A stretch of 64,000 bases of DNA from contig NZ_JAGE01000002.1 in assembly GCF_000526495.1 (NCBI RefSeq), positions 186,001-250,000 on the forward strand, written 5' to 3'. Made by a program: the position numbers and the translations under genes. Under the pieces are notes generated by a model. The model was not told the origin of the DNA. It did no database searches and saw only the letters and a list, made by a program, of their open reading frames with translations. The first letter of the stretch is position 1; every line of letters starts with the position of its first letter. Shown one piece after another: positions 47,287 to 55,818 of the stretch. This stretch comes from Ruminiclostridium josui JCM 17888. GTDB lineage: Bacteria; Bacillota; Clostridia; Acetivibrionales; DSM-1351.

Positions 47287-47427
47287 ATGAAACTGATGCA
47301 AAAAGAATCCTTAAAAGACATTCTAGCTATTGTTATAGCTGTTTTTCAGGTTGTTTGGCCTTATATTTTAATAAGTATAGGAGTGTATTTGTTTCTTGTG
47401 GTGTTTTTAACAAAGACATGGCTTTGA
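47287..47427 (+). CDS. Small membrane protein at end of peptide-transporter operon (46 aa)
   Basis: 46-codon ORF with a good GTAGGGAG site 8-9 nt before the ATG, 30 nt after the OppF-type gene and just before the operon terminator. A charged N-terminus (MKLMQKESLKD) is followed by one or two tightly spaced hydrophobic stretches (about 12-43) and the end TKTWL. It is probably a single-pass protein. No family is recognised. Position suggests it may modulate or stabilise the transporter. Confidence 0.65.
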   Translation: MKLMQKESLKDILAIVIAVFQVVWPYILISIGVYLFLVVFLTKTWL

Positions 47428-47431
47428 AACT

Positions 47432-47472
47432 AAAAAAGAATTTTTCGTATCAATGACGAAAAATTCTTTTTT
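47432..47472. terminator. Bidirectional terminator between opp operon and tRNA genes
   Basis: Perfect 17 bp stem AAAAAAGAATTTTTCGT / ACGAAAAATTCTTTTTT with a 7 nt loop. T-runs on both strands let it end the importer operon and the tRNA-Phe transcript. Its last base is also the last base of the tRNA-Phe CCA. Confidence 0.92.
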
Positions 47473-47547
47473 GGTGCCCAGAGCCGGAATCGAACCAGCG
47501 ACACGGGGATTTTCAGTCCCCTGCTCTACCGACTGAGCTATCTGGGC
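47472..47547 (-). tRNA. tRNA-Phe (anticodon GAA)
   Basis: 76 nt. Acceptor GCCCAGA / TCTGGGC, D arm GCTC...GAGC, anticodon loop CTGAAAA giving GAA, T arm CTGG-TTCGATT-CCGG, discriminator A, encoded CCA. It is second in a two-tRNA transcript. Confidence 0.97.
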
Positions 47548-47580
47548 AAGCTGTTAGTGCTTGTGAAAACACTAACAAAT

Positions 47581-47657
47581 TGGTGGGCCTTCAGGGACTC
47601 GAACCCCGGACCAACCGGTTATGAGCCGGTTGCTCTAACCAACTGAGCTAAAGGCCC
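47581..47657 (-). tRNA. tRNA with CAT anticodon, probably tRNA-Ile2 (lysidine type)
   Basis: 77 nt. Acceptor GGGCCTT / AAGGCCC, D arm GCTC...GAGC, anticodon stem ending CGG-CTCATAA-CCG (anticodon CAT), discriminator A and encoded CCA. CAT can mean Met or, after C34 is changed to lysidine by TilS, Ile(AUA). The C4-G69 and C5-G68 pairs and the overall likeness to the B. subtilis Ile2 gene as I recall it favour Ile2. It lacks the mismatched first pair of initiator tRNA. Confidence 0.75.
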
Positions 47658-47674
47658 TCAAAAGGACGAGTTTT

Positions 47675-47703
47675 AGTATAATAAAAAATTTATATTAAGT
47701 CAA
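47675..47703 (-). promoter_or_regulatory. Promoter of the two-tRNA operon
   Basis: On the minus strand -35 TTGACT (47698-47703), 17 bp spacer, -10 TATACT (47675-47680), 18 nt before the first tRNA. Confidence 0.85.
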
Positions 47704-47841
47704 TAGTAATATTATAAATTTGCTAATAAAAATTTATTTAGTGCTTTAAGATTTGCAATTCTCTAGGAAAATCTATGATTTTTTGCTAGTATTATATAAA
47801 AGGTTATTAACAGATTAAATAAAATAGGGGAATAAAGAAGA

Positions 47842-48900
47842 ATGGAAATAGCAAAAAGTTTGGAGTACTTGTCAGGACTTGTGGCTGTAGCAGGCTTTGA
47901 AGAAAATACTGCTGCAAAAATAGCTGAAACCTATAAGGATTACTGCGATGAAGTCCAAATAGATAAGTTTTTTAATGTAATTTTTATGAAAAAGGGATTT
48001 AATAAGTCTGCAAAAAAGATTTTGATTACCGCACACAGCGATGAAATAGGATTTTTGGTCAACTCCATAGATGATAATGGCTTTATCGGTATAAGCTCAA
48101 TTGGAGGTATAGACAGCAAAATACTACTGGCACAGGAAGTTATTATACACGGAAGAGAGGATATCCCCGGCATAATAGGGGCAATGCCGCCACACTTGAT
48201 GAAGCCGGGAGAGGCCGGAAAGGCAGTAAAAATAAAGGATTTACGTGTGGATACTGGATTAAAAGGAGAAGAACTTAGAAAAATAGTTTCAATAGGTGAC
48301 GTTGTATCCTTTAAATCTAGCTTTTCCTTAATGAATAAAAACAAAGCCAGCGGAAAGTCTTTTGATAATCGTGCAGGTATTGCTTGTATGATGGAAATAT
48401 TGCAGTCTCTAAAGGATATAAAACATGAGAATGATATCATATTTATGGCTTCAACTCAGGAAGAAACAAGCCTTGCAGGTATTACGACTGCAGCCTTTGC
48501 CCTTAAGCCGGATGCTGCAATAGTAATTGATGCATGTCACGGTGACATACCTGATCTTTCAAAGGATGTTTCTTCAACCGTCGGAAAAGGACCTGAAATA
48601 TCAATAGGTCCCAATCTCCATCAAGGAATGGTTGAAAAGCTTTTTGAGATTGGTAAAGATATATGCATTCCTTTTCAGAAAATGGTTGAATCAGGAGATA
48701 CAGGAACTGAAGCATGGGCAACTCAGGTCAGTGGCTGCGGAATACCTACTGCATTGCTTTCAATACCTGTCAGATATATGCATACTGCTGTAGAAACTGT
48801 TAATTTGGAAGATATAAAGTATACAGCCAGAATAATAACTGAGTTTTTGAGACTGAGCAGTGAGAAGTTAGAAAAAGTTTTGGAATGGAAGATAATATGA
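47842..48900 (+). CDS. M42 family metallo-aminopeptidase, copy 1
   Basis: 352 aa cytosolic zinc/cobalt peptidase of the TET/FrvX/CelM family. Metal ligands are visible as ITAHSDEIG (H65, D67), KSFDNRAG (bridging Asp), the catalytic pair STQEET, the Asp of VIDACHGD and the C-terminal His of PVRYMHTAVE. A weak purine stretch (AGGGGAAT) precedes the ATG. It heads a cluster of three paralogues, 53 nt before the next one. This copy is the most divergent around the EE motif (QEETSLAG versus QEEVGLRG). Confidence 0.9.
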   Translation: MEIAKSLEYLSGLVAVAGFEENTAAKIAETYKDYCDEVQIDKFFNVIFMKKGFNKSAKKILITAHSDEIGFLVNSIDDNGFIGISSIGGIDSKILLAQEVIIHGREDIPGIIGAMPPHLMKPGEAGKAVKIKDLRVDTGLKGEELRKIVSIGDVVSFKSSFSLMNKNKASGKSFDNRAGIACMMEILQSLKDIKHENDIIFMASTQEETSLAGITTAAFALKPDAAIVIDACHGDIPDLSKDVSSTVGKGPEISIGPNLHQGMVEKLFEIGKDICIPFQKMVESGDTGTEAWATQVSGCGIPTALLSIPVRYMHTAVETVNLEDIKYTARIITEFLRLSSEKLEKVLEWKII

Positions 48901-48953
48901 TTAACTCATATCATGAATAAATATTTGCGGCAGTAGAGTTTGTGGAGGATTGT

Positions 48954-50000
48954 ATGACGTTGATAAAAGAACTAACAGATTTAAATGGTGTATCTGGAAA
49001 TGAAAATGAAGTTAGGGAATATATTAAACATAAAATTAATGGATTGTGTGATTCTATAGAGGTTGACACAATTGGAAATATTATTGCACATAAAAAAGGA
49101 AGCAGCGGCAAGTTTAAAGTTATGCTTTCAGCTCATATGGATGAAGTAGGATTCATGGTTTCGGGGTATATGGAAAAGGGATTTTTAAAATTCAAGCCTG
49201 TTGGAGGCATTGACAGTAGAATCCTACCCGGCAAAAGAGTAGTAATCGGTAAAAAAAGACTAAAAGGTGTAATTGGTGCAAAACCACTACATCAGCAAAG
49301 TGCTGATGAACGTGTGAAGATAGCTAAAATAAAGGACTTATATATAGATATTGGAGCAGAAACAAAGGAAGAAGCTGAAAAATTGGCTCCTTTGGGAGAG
49401 TTTATAGCCTTTGACAGTGATTATGTAGAACTTGGAAGAGACTGTATAAAGGCAAAAGCACTGGACGATAGAGTAGGTTGTGCAGTACTTATGGAGGTTT
49501 TTAAGTATAACTTTGATTTTGATTTGTATGCTTGTTTTACAGTGCAGGAAGAGGTTGGACTTAGAGGGGCACAGGTAGCAGCATTTAAAATTATGCCGGA
49601 TATAGCCCTTGTTCTGGAAGGAACTACTTGTGCAGATGTACCTGAGGTAAAACCTTTTGATTATTCCACAGAACTTGGTAATGGAGCGGCCCTTACATTG
49701 GTAGACAGAACCTGTTATAGCGACAGGAAGCTGGTACAATTCTTATATGATACGGCAGTTAAAAATAGAATAAAAGTCCAATTTAAGCAGACCACAACAG
49801 GTGGAAATGATGCTGGACAGATACAAAGAACGGGCAACGGCGTTAAAACTGCTTCAATTTCAGTTCCATGCAGATATATACATTCTCCTGTATCCGTTAT
49901 GAGCAGAAGTGACTTTGAATGTGTAGAAAGACTTACACTTGCGGCATTAAATGAAATAAACAGAGATAAGGATTTCATGAAAAAAATTGCAGCAATATAG
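48954..50000 (+). CDS. M42 family metallo-aminopeptidase, copy 2
   Basis: 348 aa. Ligands: LSAHMDEVGFMV (His, Asp), KALDDRVGCAV (Asp), the catalytic VQEEVGLRGAQ, EGTTCADVPE, and the C-terminal PCRYIHSPVSV. The start is ATG 48954 with the GTGGAGGA site directly upstream; a GTG at 48942 is part of that site. Members form large hollow complexes that trim short peptides. It fits downstream of an oligopeptide importer. Confidence 0.92.
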   Translation: MTLIKELTDLNGVSGNENEVREYIKHKINGLCDSIEVDTIGNIIAHKKGSSGKFKVMLSAHMDEVGFMVSGYMEKGFLKFKPVGGIDSRILPGKRVVIGKKRLKGVIGAKPLHQQSADERVKIAKIKDLYIDIGAETKEEAEKLAPLGEFIAFDSDYVELGRDCIKAKALDDRVGCAVLMEVFKYNFDFDLYACFTVQEEVGLRGAQVAAFKIMPDIALVLEGTTCADVPEVKPFDYSTELGNGAALTLVDRTCYSDRKLVQFLYDTAVKNRIKVQFKQTTTGGNDAGQIQRTGNGVKTASISVPCRYIHSPVSVMSRSDFECVERLTLAALNEINRDKDFMKKIAAI

Positions 50001-50034
50001 AGACCCATGAATAATAAAATTGGAGGGATTTAAA

Positions 50035-51021
50035 ATGCAGGAAACATTAAAAAAAGTTACTCAGGCCTTTGGTGTGTCCGGTAATGAAGAAGATATCAGA
50101 GAGATTATTACTACTGAAATAAAAAAATATGTTGATGAAATAAAAGTTGATGCAATGGGAAATCTAATTGCAGTAAAAAAAGGCAAAAAGAAGAAAATTC
50201 TATTTGCAGCCCATATGGATGAAATAGGGGTTATAGCCACATTTATTGATGATAATGGCTTTATAAGGTTTTCAAATTTAGGTGGAGTATCTGCTTTCAA
50301 TTCTCTTGCACAAAGAGTAAGGTTTAAAAACGGAACAGTGGGTTGCATAAGTGCAGAAGATAAACTTGAAAGTATGAAAGATTTAAGACTTGGAAAAATG
50401 TATATTGATATTTGCTGCACCAGCAAAGAAGAAGCAGAGAAATATGTAAAGGTTGGAGATACAGCAAGTTTTATTGGAGATTTTCATGTACAGGGAGATT
50501 TTGCAGTTTCAAAGGCAATGGACGACAGAAGCGGCTGTGCAGTGCTTGTTGAGCTTATAAAAACTATGCCTAAAACAGACAATGAAATATACTTTGTTTT
50601 TACTACTCAGGAAGAATTGGGACTAAGAGGTGCAAAGACCGCATCTTTCGGAATTATGCCAGACTGTGCCATTGCAATTGATGTTACCCTTACAGGTGAC
50701 ACACCTGAATGTAATAATATGGAAGTAAAGCTTGGCAAGGGTCCTGCAATAAAAGTAAAAGATTCTTCTTATATAGCTCATCCACAGATTCGTAGAACAT
50801 TACAGGATTTGGCACAGGAAAACGGAATACCTTATACATTGGAATTACTGGAAAGAGGAGGAAGTGATCCCGGTGCAATGCAGACATCTGGAAGGGGGAT
50901 ACCATGCGGAGGTATATCAATTCCATGCAGGTATGTTCACACCCCATGTGAAATGGTGAGTATTCAGGATTTAAATAATTGTGTTAAACTGGCAGGTCTA
51001 TTTATGAAACATTACAAGTAA
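50035..51021 (+). CDS. M42 family metallo-aminopeptidase, copy 3
   Basis: 328 aa. Ligands: FAAHMDEIGVIA, KAMDDRSGCAV, TTQEELGLRGAK, AIDVTLTGDTPE and PCRYVHTPCEM, all intact. A TGGAGGG site sets the start at ATG 50035. It is somewhat shorter than the other two in the middle domain. The three genes read in one direction with 34-53 nt gaps and no terminator between, so they are likely one operon arising by duplication, then diverged. Confidence 0.92.
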   Translation: MQETLKKVTQAFGVSGNEEDIREIITTEIKKYVDEIKVDAMGNLIAVKKGKKKKILFAAHMDEIGVIATFIDDNGFIRFSNLGGVSAFNSLAQRVRFKNGTVGCISAEDKLESMKDLRLGKMYIDICCTSKEEAEKYVKVGDTASFIGDFHVQGDFAVSKAMDDRSGCAVLVELIKTMPKTDNEIYFVFTTQEELGLRGAKTASFGIMPDCAIAIDVTLTGDTPECNNMEVKLGKGPAIKVKDSSYIAHPQIRRTLQDLAQENGIPYTLELLERGGSDPGAMQTSGRGIPCGGISIPCRYVHTPCEMVSIQDLNNCVKLAGLFMKHYK

Positions 51022-51137
51022 ATGTAAGTTGCAATCTGAAAATATGAAAAAATTCAACAAGGAATTTTTGTACTAAAGATAGAAATTAGTATTTGCAGAG
51101 AGTAAGACTTAATTTATTTGTCGAATGGAGGTCTGCT

Positions 51138-52769
51138 ATGAATATATCATTTCTTGGAGCAGCAAAAACCGTTACAGGCTCATGTTACTTGGTAGAGACA
51201 AAGGAAACAAAATTTTTGGTTGATTGTGGAATGTTTCAGGGAAAAGCAAATGAAGTTTTATTGAATGATGACCCTTTTCCATTTAATCCTGAAGAATTGG
51301 ACTTCATGCTTTTGACCCATGCTCATATTGACCACAGTGGTAGAATACCAAAGCTTTATATGGACGGATTCAAAGGAACTGTTTATGCTACCAAACCTAC
51401 TGTACAACTTTGTGGTATAATGCTTCCCGACAGCGGACACATTCAGGAAATGGAAAATGAATGGACCAACCGAAAGAGGCAAAGGGCCGGAAAATCTCCA
51501 ATTAAACCGCTATATACACTTGAAGATGCTACTGATTGTCTTAAGATTTTTAAAGGTGTTTCATATGATGAAGTAATATACGTTTCGCCAGATGTAAGAG
51601 TTAGATTCAATGATGCAGGACATATTCTTGGTTCGGCAATAGTGGAAATTTGGATAAGAGAAAATAACCAGGATACAAAGATTGTTTTTAGCGGAGATCT
51701 TGGGAACAAGGGAATGCCTATTCTCAGGGATCCCAGCATAATAGGTGATACCGATTACCTTATAGTTGAATCTACATACGGAGACAGGCTACATACACTA
51801 AAAAAAGAGACTGATAAAATTGAAAAATTTATAAATATAATATCAGAAACAATCTCAAAGGGTGGAAATGTAGTTATTCCATCTTTTGCGGTGGGAAGAA
51901 CACAAGAACTCATATATGATTTAAACAAGCATATGGATGTTTTCGGTGACAAGGTAAATGAGATATTGAATGTTCCTGTATATGTTGATAGTCCCCTTGC
52001 AACATCAGCAACACAAATATTTAGGGAAAACCTTGATTGCTTTGACGAAGAGGCAAAGGAATATATTGCTAACGGAGACAATCCTCTTGACTTTCCGTCA
52101 CTAAAATTTACACAATCTCCAGAGGAATCAAGGAAACTTAATGAAAAAGCAGAAAGCATGATAATTATATCAGCCAGCGGCATGTGCGATGCAGGCAGAG
52201 TAAAACATCATCTCAAACACAACCTATGGCGCGAAGAATCAACAATTCTTTTTGTGGGTTATCAGGCAGAAGGCACTCTTGGTCGTAAAATACTGGATGG
52301 GGCTAAGAAGGTAAAACTATTTGGTGAAGAAATATCTGTAAATGCGCGAATAGAAAGTATCGACGGCTTTTCGGGACATGCGGACAAAGCAGGACTTCTC
52401 ACTTGGATAAGAAGCATTGGAAGAAAGCCAAAGAAGATATTTGTTGTCCATGGAGAAGAGGGAGTTGCTGCTTCATTTGCACAGACTGTAACAGATGAAC
52501 TTGGTATACAGTGTATAGTTCCTTCAAGGGGAGAGAGTTTTGTCATAAGCGGAGGAAACATTTACGAACATATTCCAAGTACAAATGCCAAAAAGAGATT
52601 TAAACGTCTGGCGGTGGTTGAAATGCTTGAAACCTTGAAAGAAGAGTTTGAAGAATTATCAGAAATACTTAAAAATGATTTAAAGCAAGAAAAAACGGAT
52701 GTGGAAATAGACGAAATTGCTGCCAAACTAAAAATGGTTGAAAAATCCATTATAGAAGCATTAAAATAA
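51138..52769 (+). CDS. MBL-fold RNA-processing (beta-CASP) hydrolase
   Basis: 543 aa protein of the CPSF/beta-CASP group. The metallo-beta-lactamase motif is THAHIDHSGRIP (H61, H63, D65, H66), then FNDAGHILGSA and FSGDLGNKG. The beta-CASP part shows SASGMCDAGRVKHH and the last motif DGFSGHADK. The C-terminal extension (from about 480) is a long charged helix. Such proteins are predicted exo- or endoribonucleases; the target RNA is unknown. The ATG at 51138 follows a TGGAGGT site. A strong terminator follows. Confidence 0.9.
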   Translation: MNISFLGAAKTVTGSCYLVETKETKFLVDCGMFQGKANEVLLNDDPFPFNPEELDFMLLTHAHIDHSGRIPKLYMDGFKGTVYATKPTVQLCGIMLPDSGHIQEMENEWTNRKRQRAGKSPIKPLYTLEDATDCLKIFKGVSYDEVIYVSPDVRVRFNDAGHILGSAIVEIWIRENNQDTKIVFSGDLGNKGMPILRDPSIIGDTDYLIVESTYGDRLHTLKKETDKIEKFINIISETISKGGNVVIPSFAVGRTQELIYDLNKHMDVFGDKVNEILNVPVYVDSPLATSATQIFRENLDCFDEEAKEYIANGDNPLDFPSLKFTQSPEESRKLNEKAESMIIISASGMCDAGRVKHHLKHNLWREESTILFVGYQAEGTLGRKILDGAKKVKLFGEEISVNARIESIDGFSGHADKAGLLTWIRSIGRKPKKIFVVHGEEGVAASFAQTVTDELGIQCIVPSRGESFVISGGNIYEHIPSTNAKKRFKRLAVVEMLETLKEEFEELSEILKNDLKQEKTDVEIDEIAAKLKMVEKSIIEALK

Positions 52770-52805
52770 AAATTACTATATTGTAATTTTGAATATTATA
52801 CTATT

Positions 52806-52855
52806 AAAAATAGACAAAAAAGAATGGGTATGCACCTGGTTTTTTGTCTATTTTT
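52806..52855 (+). terminator. Terminator after the MBL gene
   Basis: 16 bp stem AAAAATAGACAAAAAA / TTTTTTGTCTATTTTT with an 18 nt loop; symmetric, so it can work on both strands. Apart from this and the promoter at 52990-53018 I see nothing else in 52770-53093. Confidence 0.85.
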
Positions 52856-52989
52856 ATGCCTTAAAACCTTAGAGAATGAGGACTTTGAGCAATTTTGCAA
52901 ATGAGCTAGGAAAACATACCTTTTAGCAAATAAAGAGATTTATATGACGGTAACGGATAACACTTAATGTTTTTAGTAAAATAGAATAA

Positions 52990-53018
52990 TTGACATTTCT
53001 TTTATAAATATGTATAAC
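52990..53018 (+). promoter_or_regulatory. Promoter of the exported lysozyme-like protein gene
   Basis: Consensus -35 TTGACA (52990-52995), 17 bp spacer, -10 TATAAC (53013-53018), 75 nt before the ATG. Confidence 0.8.
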
Positions 53019-53093
53019 AGATAAGGATATTGACTAAAAGCTGAATACTTGAGTTATTGTGCCTGATATAATCGGTGCAAGGAGGAAAATCAT

Positions 53094-54083
53094 ATGAAAA
53101 CAGCTAAATTAAAGAAAAAAATTACTTTTTCTTTAATTATAATAATGACATGTTTTACGTTGCTTAATTATGCAAACGGATATATACATATAAAAGATGA
53201 CTTTGGAAAGATATATGTAAAAATAAAAGAAAAAGAAATGAAGTATATGTATGGTGAACTGACATCACAGGGAGACCGATATACGGGGGGCCTTAATGAC
53301 CTAAGTGGAGATAGCGTTGCATATGACTTAAATAGTACATATGATGATAAAAACCTTAACAGTTTAATTAGCAACAGCAATGGATACATGTACCTTCAAG
53401 AGCAAAATGCAAAAAGTTCCGGAAGGGATTTTAAATTTAGTGATTTTATGTACAAACCTGAGGTTAAAAGTATTACTCAACAGTTAAAAAGTCAGGTTGA
53501 ATCTGATTCTTACAGAGATAAAAAGCTTGGTTTTTATTATATAAATGATTTTGAGTATACTTTTGAGGCTTTAAAAGAACTTGAGCCTGTTATTGAAAAA
53601 ACTGCAAAAGCCCAAAAGATGCCTAAGGCCTTTTTGTCATCAGTTTTATTTAGAGAAATGATGTTTCTTGGGCAGGAGGATATTCTTGATGGAATTCCTT
53701 TTCTAGGAGGGAAATCCATAGGTATTTGTCAGATTGGTATAGATAATGTCCGTCTTAATGAACAGATTGTACACGGGGAAAGTTCTTTGATTGTTAATTA
53801 TTCAGATAAACATATCAAGGAAATGTTGGAGACCCCGGAACTGGCAGTATATTTTTGTGCTGTTCAGCTAAAAGCAAGGGCAATCCAAATTACGGGAAAC
53901 CAAAACGTAGACCTTAATAATCTTAAAAAGGAGCAGCTAATTAAAGTATTGGCTGAATACAATCAGTCAAAGATTTCAAAAAACATCGGACCTATTAAGA
54001 CAAAAGAAAAATATGCAGAGGAGACATATACATACTACCAGCTATTCTCAAAATATTATTCTTCTGAAGAATTCTCCAAATAA
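53094..54083 (+). CDS. Exported protein of unknown function, possible lysozyme-like fold
   Basis: 329 aa. A basic start (MKTAKLKKK) and one hydrophobic segment (10-28) mark export or membrane anchoring. Residues about 30-140 are low in recognisable motifs and rich in Asn, Asp and Tyr. From about 160 a helical region has AKAQKMPKAFLSSVLFREMM (Glu188), then GGKSIGICQIGID, which recalls the catalytic Glu and the S-x-G-x-x-Q-I motif of SLT/lysozyme-like transglycosylases. The match is by eye and weak. It has an AAGGAGGAA site and its own promoter. I do not recognise a named family. Confidence 0.7.
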   Translation: MKTAKLKKKITFSLIIIMTCFTLLNYANGYIHIKDDFGKIYVKIKEKEMKYMYGELTSQGDRYTGGLNDLSGDSVAYDLNSTYDDKNLNSLISNSNGYMYLQEQNAKSSGRDFKFSDFMYKPEVKSITQQLKSQVESDSYRDKKLGFYYINDFEYTFEALKELEPVIEKTAKAQKMPKAFLSSVLFREMMFLGQEDILDGIPFLGGKSIGICQIGIDNVRLNEQIVHGESSLIVNYSDKHIKEMLETPELAVYFCAVQLKARAIQITGNQNVDLNNLKKEQLIKVLAEYNQSKISKNIGPIKTKEKYAEETYTYYQLFSKYYSSEEFSK

Positions 54084-54201
54084 TTCTTTATTTTTGTAGA
54101 AGTTTGTAATAAAATATTATTGCAGCAATTGTATTAGCATAAGTAGGTTAGTAGAATGGGTTTTTAAATTAATTTATTTTAGTTTTGTGGAGGACGGTAG
54201 A

Positions 54202-55797
54202 ATGGTAGGGTCACTAATTTTGACTTTATTACCAATTTTGGTAATAGTTTGTATGCTTGTAATTTTTAAGAAGTCAGCTGATATCAGTGGTATTATAGGC
54301 TGGCTTTGCGTATCTGTTGTAGCATTTCTATTCTTTAAAACATCTTTGCCGGTTATTTTCCGGTCAACTATTTCTGGATTTATTCGTTCATTTCCGGTTT
54401 CAATGATAGTACTGACATCGTTATTTATGATGGCTTATATGGAGAAAACCGGTGCTCTTAAAAGAATAATTATATTTATAAAGACAATAGCAAGTCATAA
54501 TAAAGCAGTTCAGATTATGATGATTAACATAGGATTTGGTACATTAATGGTAGCTGTGGGTGCTACACCTGTATCCATACTTCCGCCAATACTATTGGCA
54601 ATGGGGTATTCTACATATGTTTCAATTGCACTTCCTTCTATAGGATATGATTCACTTTGTACATACTCCCTTCTTGGTGCCCCACTTGTGGCATTTCTAG
54701 ATTTTGCAAACAACTTTTTGGGACAGGGGAATGAAATATCACCTTCACAGGCAGGAAGAGTATTTTTCATGTTTTTGCCTTTGGTTTCAACTTTAATTGG
54801 TTTCTGTATGCTGTATATCGTTGACAAATGGAATGGAATAAAGAAGGGCTTTCTACCCTGTATAGTTACAGGTGGGGTCATAGCAATTGTAGCATTTTTC
54901 ACAAATAAGGTTGATAATCTGGTAACTTTGACCGGAGTATTAAGCGGGATTGCGGTAATAGTAACAATGGCACTGTACCTTAAACTTACCGGTAAAAAAG
55001 TAATTGATAAAAGTATTTTGACTGATGAAGAAAGAGAGTATGAAAAGAAGTACCCTCTTTGGAAGGCATTAAGTCCTTGGATTATTCTCATAGGTTTCAT
55101 ACTTGTATTGAATCTTCCAAAGCCTATTTATGATTACCTTTATAATTTAGCGCTGCCTATAAAAGGGATAGCTGTTGATGGAAGGCCTATTGCAACAAGA
55201 GCACTATGGAATGCATATACTTGGATTGCAGTTGCTGTAGTTGTGTCAATGCTTGTAATACAACCTAAAAAATCAGAATTAAAAGAGTCTGTGAGAGTAT
55301 GGATTAAAAGAGCCCCAAGACCTGTGTTTTCGGCTGCAATATTCTTTGCAATAGGTGAAGTAATGAATTATTCGGGCTGGAGTCTTGATGCTATGGCATA
55401 CCAAACCGAAAGTATGATAAAAGTCTTGGCAAGTTCATCAGCAGATGCTTTTAGCGGAGCATATGGTTTTATAACCGGTTTTGTTGGTTTGTTCGGAGGT
55501 TTTGTAACGGGAAGTGAAGCCTCAACCATTGCTATGTTTGCAAACTATACAATGCAGACAGCTAATAAACTGAATTTGGGACTTGACGGACTTATAATTG
55601 TTACTGCGGCACTTGCGTTTGGAGGTGGCCTCGCAAGCGTAATTTCTCCTGCAAAGCTTCAGAATGCAGCAGCATCAATAGATAAGCTTGGTGAAGAAAA
55701 TAAAGTAATTAGGATAGCCTTTGTTTTCGCATTAATTTTGACATTTGTAACATCTGTGTACGCAATGGTGTTACTTAAAATAGGATTAAAAATATAA
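54202..55797 (+). CDS. Lactate-permease-family transporter
   Basis: 531 aa membrane protein with about 13 helices. The family marks are VAVGATPVSILPPILLAMG near residue 115 and, near the end, GFVTGSEASTIAMFANYTMQ and LAFGGGLASVISPAKLQNAAAS, which match the LctP/LldP carboxylate permease signature region. The start at ATG 54202 follows a TGGAGGAC site. It is 21 nt upstream of a phenylacetate-CoA ligase gene, so its substrate may be an aryl- or other organic acid rather than lactate. That is an inference from context. Confidence 0.82.
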   Translation: MVGSLILTLLPILVIVCMLVIFKKSADISGIIGWLCVSVVAFLFFKTSLPVIFRSTISGFIRSFPVSMIVLTSLFMMAYMEKTGALKRIIIFIKTIASHNKAVQIMMINIGFGTLMVAVGATPVSILPPILLAMGYSTYVSIALPSIGYDSLCTYSLLGAPLVAFLDFANNFLGQGNEISPSQAGRVFFMFLPLVSTLIGFCMLYIVDKWNGIKKGFLPCIVTGGVIAIVAFFTNKVDNLVTLTGVLSGIAVIVTMALYLKLTGKKVIDKSILTDEEREYEKKYPLWKALSPWIILIGFILVLNLPKPIYDYLYNLALPIKGIAVDGRPIATRALWNAYTWIAVAVVVSMLVIQPKKSELKESVRVWIKRAPRPVFSAAIFFAIGEVMNYSGWSLDAMAYQTESMIKVLASSSADAFSGAYGFITGFVGLFGGFVTGSEASTIAMFANYTMQTANKLNLGLDGLIIVTAALAFGGGLASVISPAKLQNAAASIDKLGEENKVIRIAFVFALILTFVTSVYAMVLLKIGLKI

Positions 55798-55818
55798 GAT
55801 AATTAGGGGGAAGTAAAA

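Noticed and set aside
52856-52989. A 16-codon ORF and other short frames between the MBL and lysozyme-like genes
   Set aside because: No proper ribosome binding site and located upstream of the predicted promoter.
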